From: Erythrobacter crassostreae
GTDB lineage: Bacteria; Pseudomonadota; Alphaproteobacteria; Sphingomonadales; Sphingomonadaceae
Reading direction: 5' to 3'
Length of the DNA: 64,000 bases
Assembly (NCBI RefSeq): GCF_019204045.1
Contig: NZ_JAGSPC010000001.1
Span: 806,001 to 870,000, forward strand
This document shows, piece by piece, positions 30,436 through 38,601 of the stretch (its first letter is position 1; each line of letters begins with the position of its first letter). The notes beneath the pieces were generated by a model. That model ran no database searches. It was not told the origin of the DNA and saw only the letters and a program-made list of their open reading frames with translations. The position numbers were made by a program, and so were the translations under genes.

Positions 30436-31676
30436 CAACGGTCCTTATCACTTAATGCTACGGTGCCTGCATCCACCAGCTTGCCGATAGCGCCGCTCGA
30501 TAGGCCAAGGCGCTCGGCCAAGATCTCTTCGGAATGCTGGCCAAGGTAGGGTGCCGGTGCAGGATTTCCGGCTTCCTGCGCGGGGATGTTCGCGAATGAG
30601 CGCGGCGCAGGATATTCAAAGCCGGAAGGGTTGGCAGGCGACGGGCCGAACATCGGATTGTCCGCGATGAGCACCGGATCATTCGCGGCCTCGTGAGCCG
30701 TGCGGTATTTCTCGAATGTGCAGCCGTGGGCCGCCATGAGCGATTGCAGCGCCTTGTAATCATGGCTGCCCGCGACGTTCTGGAAAATATCGAACAGCGC
30801 ATGGCGGTGTTTAAAGCGCGGATCATCGCCATCCGAGAATGTGACGCCGACTTCCACCTCAAGCTTGCTGATCGGCAGCGCCACGCCGAATGCTTCGACT
30901 AGGCCCGCCCATTGTTTGGCAGTCAAGGCAGCGACCATAAAGCGCACGCCGTCCTTTGAACGGAAATCGCGTCCAAACGCGCCCCAGATGGCATTGCCGA
31001 GCCGCTCCCGGTCACTCCCGCGATAGAGCATTTCGGCCATCAATCCCGCATTGGCGGTGGTGCCAATCGCGACATCGCCCAATGGCACGCGGACTTCCGA
31101 ACCCTCGCCCGTCGCATCGCGGTGGCGCAGCGCGGCGAGCATTGCGAAAGCGCAATAAGCGCCGGTGATGAAGTCCCAAGCGGGCAGAACCTGATTGACC
31201 GGCGGCGCGGTTCTCATGTCCCAGTCTTCAGGACCGGTCATCAATGGATAGCCTGATGCAGCGTTGACGGTGAAGTCCATCGCTTGCCGCCCGTCATGCC
31301 AACCCATGATGCGCACTGATGTCAGGTCTGGCGCGCCTTCCGGTTGTGCGGCTTTGATCGCGGCGTGGCTGAGGAAGCTCTTTTCAGGCAGGTTGGTGAT
31401 GCACTGGCCAGTCTTTGCCGCCAACTCGACGCACAGCTCACGCCCTTCGCCGCTGCGCAAATCAAGCGCGACCGATTTTTTTGCCCGGTTGAGGTTTTCC
31501 CACGACAGCGATCGGCCTTCTTTGGTGAGCATGTAGCGATCGTAATCCAGCCCGCCTGCCTTGTGATCGACGCGGATCACCTCAGCGCCCATTTGCGCGC
31601 AATAGAGGCCTGCTGTGGGTGATGCGACGAAGCTAGAGACCTCGACAATCGAAAGGTTACTTAGGAGGTTATACAT
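30435..31676 (-). CDS. Class III CoA-transferase (CaiB/BaiF family)
   Basis: 413 residues. The family opens with LSNLSIVEVSSFVASPTAGLYCAQMGAEVIRVD and continues with a KKSVALDLRSGEGRELC segment. It moves CoA between a donor acyl-CoA and an organic acid, or acts as an alpha-methylacyl-CoA racemase relative; the exact reaction cannot be decided by eye. An AGGAGG-type ribosome-binding site (CTAAGTAACC region excluded; TTAGGAGG lies on the opposite strand) is not evident. It is followed with overlap by the thiolase and HTD2-type genes, and preceded at 136 nt by the acyl-CoA dehydrogenase. Confidence 0.85.
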   Translation of the reverse strand: MYNLLSNLSIVEVSSFVASPTAGLYCAQMGAEVIRVDHKAGGLDYDRYMLTKEGRSLSWENLNRAKKSVALDLRSGEGRELCVELAAKTGQCITNLPEKSFLSHAAIKAAQPEGAPDLTSVRIMGWHDGRQAMDFTVNAASGYPLMTGPEDWDMRTAPPVNQVLPAWDFITGAYCAFAMLAALRHRDATGEGSEVRVPLGDVAIGTTANAGLMAEMLYRGSDRERLGNAIWGAFGRDFRSKDGVRFMVAALTAKQWAGLVEAFGVALPISKLEVEVGVTFSDGDDPRFKHRHALFDIFQNVAGSHDYKALQSLMAAHGCTFEKYRTAHEAANDPVLIADNPMFGPSPANPSGFEYPAPRSFANIPAQEAGNPAPAPYLGQHSEEILAERLGLSSGAIGKLVDAGTVALSDKDR

Positions 31677-31712
31677 TCAGATTAGAAACCTGTTTTTGAA
31701 AGTGTGCTCGAA

Positions 31713-31773
31713 CGGCTCGTTTACGAGCCGCAAGGGCGCCCGCCCGCCCGCAGCGATGCGACCTTCAGGTCGC
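31713..31773. repeat. Two adjacent short palindromes between ACAD and CoA-transferase genes
   Basis: CGGCTCGTTTACGAGCCG (31713-31730) and GCGACCTTCAGGTCGC (31758-31773) are perfect inverted repeats with tiny loops, separated by GC-rich tract GCCCGCCCGCCCGC. The arrangement resembles a dispersed REP-like element. No second copy was noticed in this window. Neither hairpin is followed by a T-run on either strand. Confidence 0.5.
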
Positions 31774-31812
31774 GTGAGCGAGGATATCGCGCGCCGGATG
31801 GCGTGCGTAACA

Positions 31813-32997
31813 TCAATTCTCTTTTTCCCATTCACGCAGCATATGCTTTGCGATCTGGAGTTGGAGAATCTGTGTGGTGCCTTCGTAAATCCGGTAGATA
31901 CGCGCATCGCGGAAAAACCGTTCTGCGTCATATTCAGCCAAGTACCCTGCGCCGCCATAGATTTGCACGACGCGGTCTACGACGCGGCCACACATTTCGG
32001 AGGCAAACACTTTGAATGCAGCTGCTTTGGTGATGATATTCTCTCCGCGATCTGCACGCGCGGTGACATCGCGCATCATGCATTCAGCAGCGTAAATCTC
32101 GGTCTCGCTGTCGGCGAGCATCGCCTGGATCAGCTGAAAATTAGCAATTGGCTCGCCAAACGCCTTGCGTTCATTGGCGTAGCGGAGGGCCGAATCGAGC
32201 GCGCGGCGTGCATAGCCTGTGGCTGCAGCACCAACAGAGATACGGCCATTGTCGAGGCTCTGCATTGCGAAGCGGAAACCCTGACCCGTTTCCCCGCCGA
32301 GCAGCGCGTCGCCTGGAATCTTCACATCATCAAGCATGATGTCGGAGATATGACTGCCGGACTGGCCCATTTTCTTGTCAGGTGAGCCTGTTGACACACC
32401 AGGCGTACTCATCGGAACGAGAAACGCGCTGACATGTGCATTCTTAGGCAAGGCGTCTTTCTCTGTGCGGGCCATGATCAGCGCGACATCGGCATGCTGG
32501 GCGTTGGTGATGTACCTCTTGGTGCCGTTCAGTACCCATCCGTTCCCTTCAGGGTCAGGTGTCGCGGTGGTCTGCATCGCCGCACTGTCGCTGCCTGAAC
32601 CCGGCTCGGTCAGGCCGAAACAGGCGATCTTGCCTTCGACCAGCTGCGGGTACCATTCGGCCCGCTGCGCCTCGGTTCCGCCGTTTTTGAGCGCGCTCGC
32701 AAACATCCCGACATTGATCGAAAAGATCGACCGGTATGCAGGCGCCGCATAGCTCATGGCGTTCACGACCCGCGCATACTGCGTAACGTTCAGTCCTGCG
32801 CCGCCATATTCTTCGGGAACAGAAATCCCGAACAGGCCCATATCGCGCATCTCATCAATGATTTCGGAAGGAACCGCATCATGCTCGATCAAGTCGCCTT
32901 CGGCTGGGATCAGCCGCTCATTGACGTAACGATCCAATTGCTCGGCGAATTGCTCGAATGTGTCTTCGTCCATTCCGGGATTAACGGCGGCATTCAT
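31813..32997 (-). CDS. Acyl-CoA dehydrogenase
   Basis: 394 residues with the three-part ACAD fold. FAD/substrate motifs are visible: CFGLTEPGSGSD near the middle, GQSGSHISDIMLDDV, and the C-terminal YRIYEGTTQILQLQIAKHML containing the catalytic Glu position used by short/medium-chain enzymes. It oxidises an acyl-CoA to the 2-enoyl-CoA and passes electrons to ETF. The ATG at 32997 (MNAAVNPGMDED) is used. It leads the catabolic cluster, but the 136-bp gap with two palindromes before the CoA-transferase may separate transcripts. Confidence 0.92.
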   Translation of the reverse strand: MNAAVNPGMDEDTFEQFAEQLDRYVNERLIPAEGDLIEHDAVPSEIIDEMRDMGLFGISVPEEYGGAGLNVTQYARVVNAMSYAAPAYRSIFSINVGMFASALKNGGTEAQRAEWYPQLVEGKIACFGLTEPGSGSDSAAMQTTATPDPEGNGWVLNGTKRYITNAQHADVALIMARTEKDALPKNAHVSAFLVPMSTPGVSTGSPDKKMGQSGSHISDIMLDDVKIPGDALLGGETGQGFRFAMQSLDNGRISVGAAATGYARRALDSALRYANERKAFGEPIANFQLIQAMLADSETEIYAAECMMRDVTARADRGENIITKAAAFKVFASEMCGRVVDRVVQIYGGAGYLAEYDAERFFRDARIYRIYEGTTQILQLQIAKHMLREWEKEN

Positions 32998-33041
32998 TGC
33001 AGATGTGGTCCTCTCACTAAGCGGCGGGCTTGATGCCCGTT

Positions 33042-33323
33042 CTATTCTTCGCTGACACCCGATGCTTCGGCATTTTCGCCGTCAGCCGGGTCCATTGTGG
33101 CTGGCGCATCCGGATCGGGCACGACACCTTCCGGCAGGCGGCGTTCGTCCAGCATCTCTGCGGCCTCTTCGAGCGCGCGCGCTTCACCCTCGCTAACGGC
33201 GCCTGGCGCGGTGCCCCCTGAATTGTCGCAAGCTGAAAGAACGACACAGGCGGACGCGAGCAAAGCGCAGGTGCTGCGCCGCCAGCCCGGTGGCTGGCGG
33301 CAATGGCTAGGCGCAGCGTTCAT
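33042..33323 (-). CDS. Small lipoprotein, unknown
   Basis: 93 residues. A lipobox (VVLSAC, Cys32) ends a signal peptide with a long polar start. The mature part is short, acidic and low in complexity (EGEARALEEAAEMLDERRL), with no known domain. The ATG at 33323 overlaps the stop of the upstream lipoprotein in TGATG. A later start at the WRRST region has no ATG, GTG or TTG, so the longer signal sequence is kept. A perfect GCCGCCAGCC/GGCTGGCGGC hairpin lies inside the signal-peptide codons. Confidence 0.55.
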   Translation of the reverse strand: MNAAPSHCRQPPGWRRSTCALLASACVVLSACDNSGGTAPGAVSEGEARALEEAAEMLDERRLPEGVVPDPDAPATMDPADGENAEASGVSEE

Positions 33324-33667
33324 CACTCGACGTCGAGATCGGCCGCGGCCGCGGCTGCTTCAGCAGCGAGAGCGGCTTCGGCAGCTTCCGCAGCTTCCGC
33401 AGCTTCTACAGCTTCAGCAACATTTTCGGCAGCATTGGCGGCTTCTTGCGCGGTGGCTGCGTCCACCGGCGGCGGACCTTCAACTTCTGCAACCTCGTTG
33501 CCCGCTGCATCCGCAACTGGCTCTTCGGTTACAGGCTCCAGCGCGGCCTCGGCAGGCATTTCGACCGATTCGACTTCAAGGTTGGATGATGCATCATCCG
33601 AATTGCCGCAGGCTGCCAGTGCAAGCGACGCCGTGCCAAGCATCGCGATTGTGGTGAGTTTCTTCAT
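33323..33667 (-). CDS. Ala/Glu-rich repeat lipoprotein
   Basis: 114 residues. The signal peptide ends in the lipobox LAAC (Cys20). The mature protein is almost entirely A, E, V and P, finishing in a repeated EAAEAAEAAEA stretch and a run of alanines (about 85-110), encoded by near-tandem 9-mers (33360-33420). Such a sequence would form one long helix and may span the periplasm. Function is unknown. It is co-translated with the following lipoprotein and divergent from the beta-helix gene across 172 bp. Confidence 0.65.
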   Translation of the reverse strand: MKKLTTIAMLGTASLALAACGNSDDASSNLEVESVEMPAEAALEPVTEEPVADAAGNEVAEVEGPPPVDAATAQEAANAAENVAEAVEAAEAAEAAEAALAAEAAAAAADLDVE

Positions 33668-33839
33668 AGGGTTTCCTCCTCGAATATCCCGTAATCTGCG
33701 CCGATTGCTTTGCGCCCCGACGTTCAGGCATCGGTGTAGCCAAGGGGAGGGGGTAACGCCAAGCGCAAATCATGATCCGTATCGAGACAGGCCGACCTTG
33801 GTTAGCCAGCGATTAAGCAATGCGCACTATGTGGGCAGC

Positions 33840-34844
33840 ATGACACAATCGCGCTCTTCCGCCGAAACGGCCTCGCTTTCCCGCCCATCTATTTGGGGCG
33901 GCTTTGCCATCGCAACCATGGCTGTGGCCGCGATTCCTCTCGCGGCGCTTATGGCTCAGGCACCAGCGGCCCCGGTTTCGGCCTTTACAGTGCTCGAATC
34001 CGGTCGCGGATATGAAAGCTTGCAGCAGGCAGTAAACGCGATTGGCGCGCAAAAGGGCATTATTGAAATTGCGCCCGGAACGTATCGTCAGTGCGCCGTG
34101 CAAACCGCAGGCGTCATCGCCTATGTGGCGCGCGATTATGGCACAGCGGTGCTCGACCGGACGGCTTGCGAAGGCAAAGCCGCGCTTGTTTTGCGCGGAG
34201 TGGGCGCCGAAGTGCGCGGCGTTACGTTCAACAATATCAGTGTGAGCGACGGCAACGGGGCTGGCATCCGGCTTGAAAAAGGGTCCCTTAACGTCGCGTT
34301 CGGACGCTTTTTGAACAGCCAACAGGGTATTCTGACAGCCAACAATCCGAACGGGCGGATTTTCATCACCCGTTCGACATTCAGCGGGCTTGGCACATGC
34401 GAAAATTCCGCGGGCTGTGCGCATTCGATCTACACCGGCGATTATGGCCAGCTAACCGTGCGCGAAAGCCGGTTTGAGCGCGGTCAGGGCGGGCACTATC
34501 TGAAAGCGCGCGCCAGCAACGTCGTGATCGAAAACAATTCGTTCGACGATGCCAATGGTCGCGGTACGAATTACATGATTGACTTGCCCGCGGGATCGAC
34601 GGGCCGCATCACGCAAAACTGGTTTGTTCAGGGCCGGGATAAAGAGAACTATTCGGCTTTCATCGCGCTGGGCGCTGAACAGAATCTACACTCTTCAGAC
34701 GGTCTGAGCGTTACGGATAACGAAGCCCGTTTTGTGCCCGGCCTGCGCCGCGCAAGCGCGTTTCTGGCCGATTGGACAGGATCGCGGGTTGTGATGTCAG
34801 GCAACCGGCTCGCGGACGGATTGACGCAATACGAAGAGCGTTAA
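33840..34844 (+). CDS. Right-handed parallel beta-helix protein
   Basis: 334 residues. An N-terminal hydrophobic segment (about 22-45, signal or anchor) precedes a set of pectate-lyase/NosD-like coils: LVLRGVGAEVRGVTFNNIS, RIFITRSTFSGLG, LTVRESRFERGQ, VVIENNSFDDANG, VTDNEARFV. Three cysteines early in the helix and two near 195-200 are present. These proteins often bind or cut polysaccharide, but no catalytic residue set is evident. The upstream frame is open through the lipoprotein genes on the other strand; the ATG at 33840 gives a sensible leader. Confidence 0.75.
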   Translation: MTQSRSSAETASLSRPSIWGGFAIATMAVAAIPLAALMAQAPAAPVSAFTVLESGRGYESLQQAVNAIGAQKGIIEIAPGTYRQCAVQTAGVIAYVARDYGTAVLDRTACEGKAALVLRGVGAEVRGVTFNNISVSDGNGAGIRLEKGSLNVAFGRFLNSQQGILTANNPNGRIFITRSTFSGLGTCENSAGCAHSIYTGDYGQLTVRESRFERGQGGHYLKARASNVVIENNSFDDANGRGTNYMIDLPAGSTGRITQNWFVQGRDKENYSAFIALGAEQNLHSSDGLSVTDNEARFVPGLRRASAFLADWTGSRVVMSGNRLADGLTQYEER

Positions 34845-34890
34845 GTCGGACAAGAGTTGCACGGTCAGCCTCTGGTGATATTGTATCATC

Positions 34891-36138
34891 ATGAGCGCAT
34901 TTTTTCGCAGTCTTGCAGCCTTTGTATTTGCCCTCTTGCTTTTGGGCCAACCAGCTCAAGCTGACAGCTGGCTGCCGCCCGAAACGCGGACCACCGAATC
35001 CGCCAATGGCGCATTTCGTTTCACCGTAGAACCCACGCCAATCCGCAGCAGCCTCGATTATTTCAGCCAGGAACTCGAAGCCGAGCAAGCAGGCGAAGAG
35101 GTTGACCGGCCGGCACCGATTGGTGTGTTGGAACGGCGCGGTGATGATGGAGTGTGGGAGCCTGTTTGGATGAGGCGGCTCGTAAACGCAGTCTCTCCCG
35201 TCACGGCAATTGTCGCGGACGATGGCCGCTTCGTTGTCACCTTTGACAATTGGTACAGCACCGGCTTCGGCGAAAATGTGATCGTGATCTACGGAGCCGA
35301 TGGCACGTTGGTGCGGGCAATGCCGCTAATGGCGCTGCTGCCAGAGGACTATATCGACGCGCTGCCGCGAAGTGTTAGCTCGCTCAGCTGGAAGCGAGAT
35401 GACCGGTTCGACGGTTCGCATCTGGTGGTCGACATTGTCATTCCCGGACCCGACTCCCGAGAACAGAACGCGGCGAGTGTTCCGTTCCGCATTGCTTTGA
35501 CGGATGGCAGCATTGCGTTTCCGCCGGAGGCGCAGTGGCAGAATGCGCTCGAAAAAGCGCGCGCGGTTAACGAGGCGAGGCGCCGTGCGAAAGAAGCGCG
35601 ACTAGCCTATTTGCGCGAGCCGTTAACCGCACCCGAGGGCTGCGAAAAACGCGCTTGGAATGCGTATCTTCGCGAAGCTCACCTGCGGCTCACTCCCGAA
35701 GATATTTATGAAGCTTCCGCATCGGTCAACATCATCGATCCGCCCGACCATCCGAGGCACGAAAAGGCTGTCGGATGGCTCACAGAACATCTGCTTGATG
35801 ATTTCGGCACCGCTAACGAGCTCGCAGCGGTCTCGCCTTGCCAAAACGGTGTGCTGGCCGCTGCAATTGAGCAAGCGATGCAAAGCGCAGAGCCGGGTTC
35901 GCTGCCGAATACGATCCTTTATGTTGCATCAGATCGTGCGGAATTCGAACGCATAAGCGATCTTCTCGCGCCCAGCGGGTCGAAGGCGGTTTGGCTCGAT
36001 CCCGATGGCGCCATTCCTCAACGCCCAGATCGTGTACCCGGCTCTCCTGAAGAACAAGCGGCACGAGAAGAATGGGAGCGGCGAATTCTGTCCGACGCGC
36101 AGGACATTTTGGAAGAAGTTGACGCTGCGGTGAATTAG
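34891..36138 (+). CDS. Secreted protein of unknown function
   Basis: 415 residues. A signal peptide (cleavage near AQADS, about residue 25) is followed by a beta-rich domain (about 30-215, with ITAIVADDGRFVVTFDNWYS). A helical, charged region (about 220-290) and a C-terminal part with two conserved-looking cysteines (APEGCEKR, VSPCQNG) come next. I recognise no family. It starts 46 nt after the beta-helix gene and may be co-transcribed with it. Its stop overlaps the GNAT gene's stop in TTAG. Confidence 0.6.
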   Translation: MSAFFRSLAAFVFALLLLGQPAQADSWLPPETRTTESANGAFRFTVEPTPIRSSLDYFSQELEAEQAGEEVDRPAPIGVLERRGDDGVWEPVWMRRLVNAVSPVTAIVADDGRFVVTFDNWYSTGFGENVIVIYGADGTLVRAMPLMALLPEDYIDALPRSVSSLSWKRDDRFDGSHLVVDIVIPGPDSREQNAASVPFRIALTDGSIAFPPEAQWQNALEKARAVNEARRRAKEARLAYLREPLTAPEGCEKRAWNAYLREAHLRLTPEDIYEASASVNIIDPPDHPRHEKAVGWLTEHLLDDFGTANELAAVSPCQNGVLAAAIEQAMQSAEPGSLPNTILYVASDRAEFERISDLLAPSGSKAVWLDPDGAIPQRPDRVPGSPEEQAAREEWERRILSDAQDILEEVDAAVN

Positions 36139-36647
36139 CCAAAGGCGGGCGAGAATTTCACCTCACCGCACGGCAAACCACCATCGAGCAACAAACACTG
36201 GAAGAATTCGGGAGGAGCGCCTGCGTAAGTCAGCTGCGGTTCGTGCACAAAGCCGAAGCGCGGATAATAGACGTTGCTGCCCAGCAGCACGATGCCTTTT
36301 GCGCCCATCGCACGCATATCAGCGATACCGCGCTTGATCAGTGCGCCGCCGATGCCGCGCTGCTGTATTTCCGGCCATACCGAAACCGGACCAAGCCCGT
36401 ACCAGTCCTTCGCATTGTCTCCGATTGTCACCGGTGAAAAGGCGATATGCCCCACGATCCGCTCCGCATCTTCTGCAACGAGCGACAGCGTCAAATCGCC
36501 GCTTACACGCAGTCGATCAATCAGATCAGGCTCGCTTCCATCTGAAAATGGCATGGGCTCGAACGCGACCGTCGTCATCTCGTGGATGGTTGCTTCATCG
36601 CCCGAAGCTTCGGGGCGGATTGTGATGGGAATTTTCGGGCCTCTCAT
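36135..36647 (-). CDS. GNAT-family N-acetyltransferase
   Basis: 170 residues with the GNAT fold. The acetyl-CoA pyrophosphate loop is QQRGIGGALIKRG (Q/R-x2-G-x-G). It is preceded by the beta-4 segment GLGPVSVWPE and followed by LLGSNVYYPRFGF, as in the YhbS-like predicted acetyltransferases. The substrate is unknown. The ATG overlaps the ribA stop in ATGA, making it the third gene of xthA-ribA-GNAT. It meets the unknown secreted protein gene tail to tail with a 4-nt overlap. Confidence 0.88.
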   Translation of the reverse strand: MRGPKIPITIRPEASGDEATIHEMTTVAFEPMPFSDGSEPDLIDRLRVSGDLTLSLVAEDAERIVGHIAFSPVTIGDNAKDWYGLGPVSVWPEIQQRGIGGALIKRGIADMRAMGAKGIVLLGSNVYYPRFGFVHEPQLTYAGAPPEFFQCLLLDGGLPCGEVKFSPAFG

Positions 36648-37714
36648 GTCAGCAAATGCCCTGATCTGTCGCGTTTCGTGGCGAGGTATCGCTCGTTAAA
36701 CGGGTTGTCGGGTAGCTGGTGCTTCACTCGTTCGGTGATGGAAATGCCCGCGCTAGCAAGTGCATCAACCTTTTTCGGATTGTTGGTCATCAGGCGGATC
36801 GTTGTCGCGCCGAGCAGCTTGAGCATTCGCGCAGCGGTCGCAAAATCGCGGGCTTCATCCGGCAGACCCAACCGCTGGTTCGCATCGACCGTGTCAAATC
36901 CGTCGTCTTGCAAACGGTAAGCGCGCAATTTGTTGATCAGACCAATCCCGCGCCCTTCCTGCCGCATATAAAGCAGCGCGCCCCAGCCGCCGTCGTTTTC
37001 GGCATGATCGGCCATAGCGTGCAAAGCAGCATCAAGCTGAGGCCCGCAATCGCATTTGAGGCTGCCCAAAATATCGCCGGTAAGGCATTCGGAATGGAGC
37101 CTGACGAGCGGTGCGCGGTCGCCGTTCTGCTTGCCAATGATCAGCGCAACATGCTCGCGTGTATCGGAGGATGATCGGAACGCCACAATCTCGGCTGTCT
37201 GGCTCGCCGTCACGGGCAATTTTGCGCGGGTCACGATCTTGAGCGCGCCGGACTTTGTGTAAGCGTCCAGATCGCTTGCGGCGATGGGCTGAGGCTCTCC
37301 GGCCTCAGCGGGATTGACCATAAAGGCTGGAAGGATGCCAGCGATCCGGGCGAGCTCCATCGCGGCAATCGCAACAGCTTCCCACTCGATGGGAGCCGCG
37401 CGGAAGGGTCCCTTCAATGGGTTGCGCAGGTCGAGTGCCGGATCGGCAATCGGAACTGCGGTCGCCAAAACAAACGATTCTCCTCCACGGATTAGAACTG
37501 GTGCGTGCGGAGCGGCTGCGTCGCGTTGATTGGCGAGTTTAAGCGTCGCCGCGCGGGCCGCCGAAATGAGCATCTGATCCGAGCTCGCGCCGCTTGCGAT
37601 AGCTGTTTCAACTGGCAGCAAAACCGGCCCGCCATCAAACGCTAGCGGCCAGCCATGGCGCAGCGCATCGACCGCTTGCGCAGCGCGGCGTGACGGGGAC
37701 GCTGCCTCGCTCAG
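36644..37714 (-). CDS. ribA: GTP cyclohydrolase II, apparent CTG start
   Basis: 356 residues if read from CTG at 37714. The C-terminal domain has the zinc motif HSECLTGDILGSLKCDCG, RQEGRGIGLINKLRAY and MTNNPKKVDAL, so it should open GTP for riboflavin synthesis. The first usable common start in frame (TTG 37621) would remove RRAAQAVDALRHGWPLAFDG, a segment typical of alphaproteobacterial homologues. Between the in-frame stop at 37718-37720 and that segment there is no ATG, GTG or TTG, only CTG. That CTG overlaps the xthA stop as CTGA, in the same register as the ribA/GNAT ATGA. Confidence 0.85.
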   Translation of the reverse strand: MSEAASPSRRAAQAVDALRHGWPLAFDGGPVLLPVETAIASGASSDQMLISAARAATLKLANQRDAAAPHAPVLIRGGESFVLATAVPIADPALDLRNPLKGPFRAAPIEWEAVAIAAMELARIAGILPAFMVNPAEAGEPQPIAASDLDAYTKSGALKIVTRAKLPVTASQTAEIVAFRSSSDTREHVALIIGKQNGDRAPLVRLHSECLTGDILGSLKCDCGPQLDAALHAMADHAENDGGWGALLYMRQEGRGIGLINKLRAYRLQDDGFDTVDANQRLGLPDEARDFATAARMLKLLGATTIRLMTNNPKKVDALASAGISITERVKHQLPDNPFNERYLATKRDRSGHLLT

Positions 37715-38499
37715 AGATCAAACTCCGTGATGAGCGGGATGTGGTCGGATGGCTTTTCCCAGCTGCGTGCAGCTTCCAGAATGCGGTGACCGGTCGCCTG
37801 CTTGGCCAAGGCTTCACTTGCCCACATGTGATCAAGCCGCCGCCCGCGATCATTTTTGCTCCAGTCAGGTGACCGGTACGACCACCAGCTGAAATAGCGA
37901 TCGGGATCGCGAATAAATTCGCGGCCCAAATCAACAAAGCCATGCGCGTCCTGAAAGCGTTTGAGCACTTCCACTTCGAGCGGAGTGTGGCTCACGACTT
38001 TCAGCAGTTGCTTGTGGCTCCAAACATCGCTTTCCAGAGGGGCGATGTTGAAATCGCCAACGATCAATGTCGGCCGATCAATATTCTCCGCCCAGCGTGT
38101 CATACGCTCAAGAAAGTCGAGTTTCTGACCGAATTTGGTGTTCTTCTCACGATCAGGGATATCGCCGCCTGCAGGCACATAGACGTTGTCGATCAGCATG
38201 TCTTTGCCGACAATCTCAACCCCGATATGGCGCGCCTCGCCGTTGGCCTGCCAATCATGCTTGGCAACTTCCTTGATGGGCACGCGGCTCACTGTGGCAA
38301 CGCCGTGATAGCCTTTTTGCCCGCTCACAGCCTGATGCTCGTACCCCATGGCGGCGAATGCTTCACCAGGGAATTTGTCGTTCTCGCACTTGATCTCTTG
38401 CAAGCAAAGCACGTCGGGTGCCTCCTCGCGCAGATAGTGTTCGACAATCGGCAGGCGCAGGCGGACCGAGTTGATGTTCCAAGTGGCTACAGAAATCAT
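37711..38499 (-). CDS. xthA: Exodeoxyribonuclease III
   Basis: 262 residues, normal for the family. AP-endonuclease/exonuclease motifs are visible: ATWNINSVRLR, LCLQEIKCEN (catalytic Glu), VYVPAGGD, VGDFNIAP and SDHIPLITEFDL. It cuts at abasic sites and degrades 3' ends during base-excision repair, so it complements ung at 2.1 kb. The ATG at 38499 (MISVATWN) is preferred to the GTG three codons earlier. It is the first gene of the xthA-ribA-GNAT unit and divergent from the alkaline phosphatase. Confidence 0.95.
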   Translation of the reverse strand: MISVATWNINSVRLRLPIVEHYLREEAPDVLCLQEIKCENDKFPGEAFAAMGYEHQAVSGQKGYHGVATVSRVPIKEVAKHDWQANGEARHIGVEIVGKDMLIDNVYVPAGGDIPDREKNTKFGQKLDFLERMTRWAENIDRPTLIVGDFNIAPLESDVWSHKQLLKVVSHTPLEVEVLKRFQDAHGFVDLGREFIRDPDRYFSWWSYRSPDWSKNDRGRRLDHMWASEALAKQATGHRILEAARSWEKPSDHIPLITEFDL

Positions 38500-38601
38500 C
38501 AGCCGCACTTAGGGGGCTGGGGAAAATCCGACAAGGTTTAGCTTTCCCGTCACAATGGATCGCGATAGCGTGATATTGAATTTGTTCTGGGGAACTTCAT
38601 A

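Noticed and set aside
33350..33425. Short direct repeats, possible CRISPR or satellite
   Set aside because: They are in-frame codons for Ala/Glu repeats of a lipoprotein, and no spacers exist.
33303..33839. N-terminal extension of the beta-helix frame
   Set aside because: It is antisense to the lipoprotein repeat and has no signal peptide; the ATG at 33840 gives a normal leader.
38547..38564. Possible Pho box before the alkaline phosphatase
   Set aside because: Only one half-site (CCGTCAC) is present; the second unit GATCGCG does not match.
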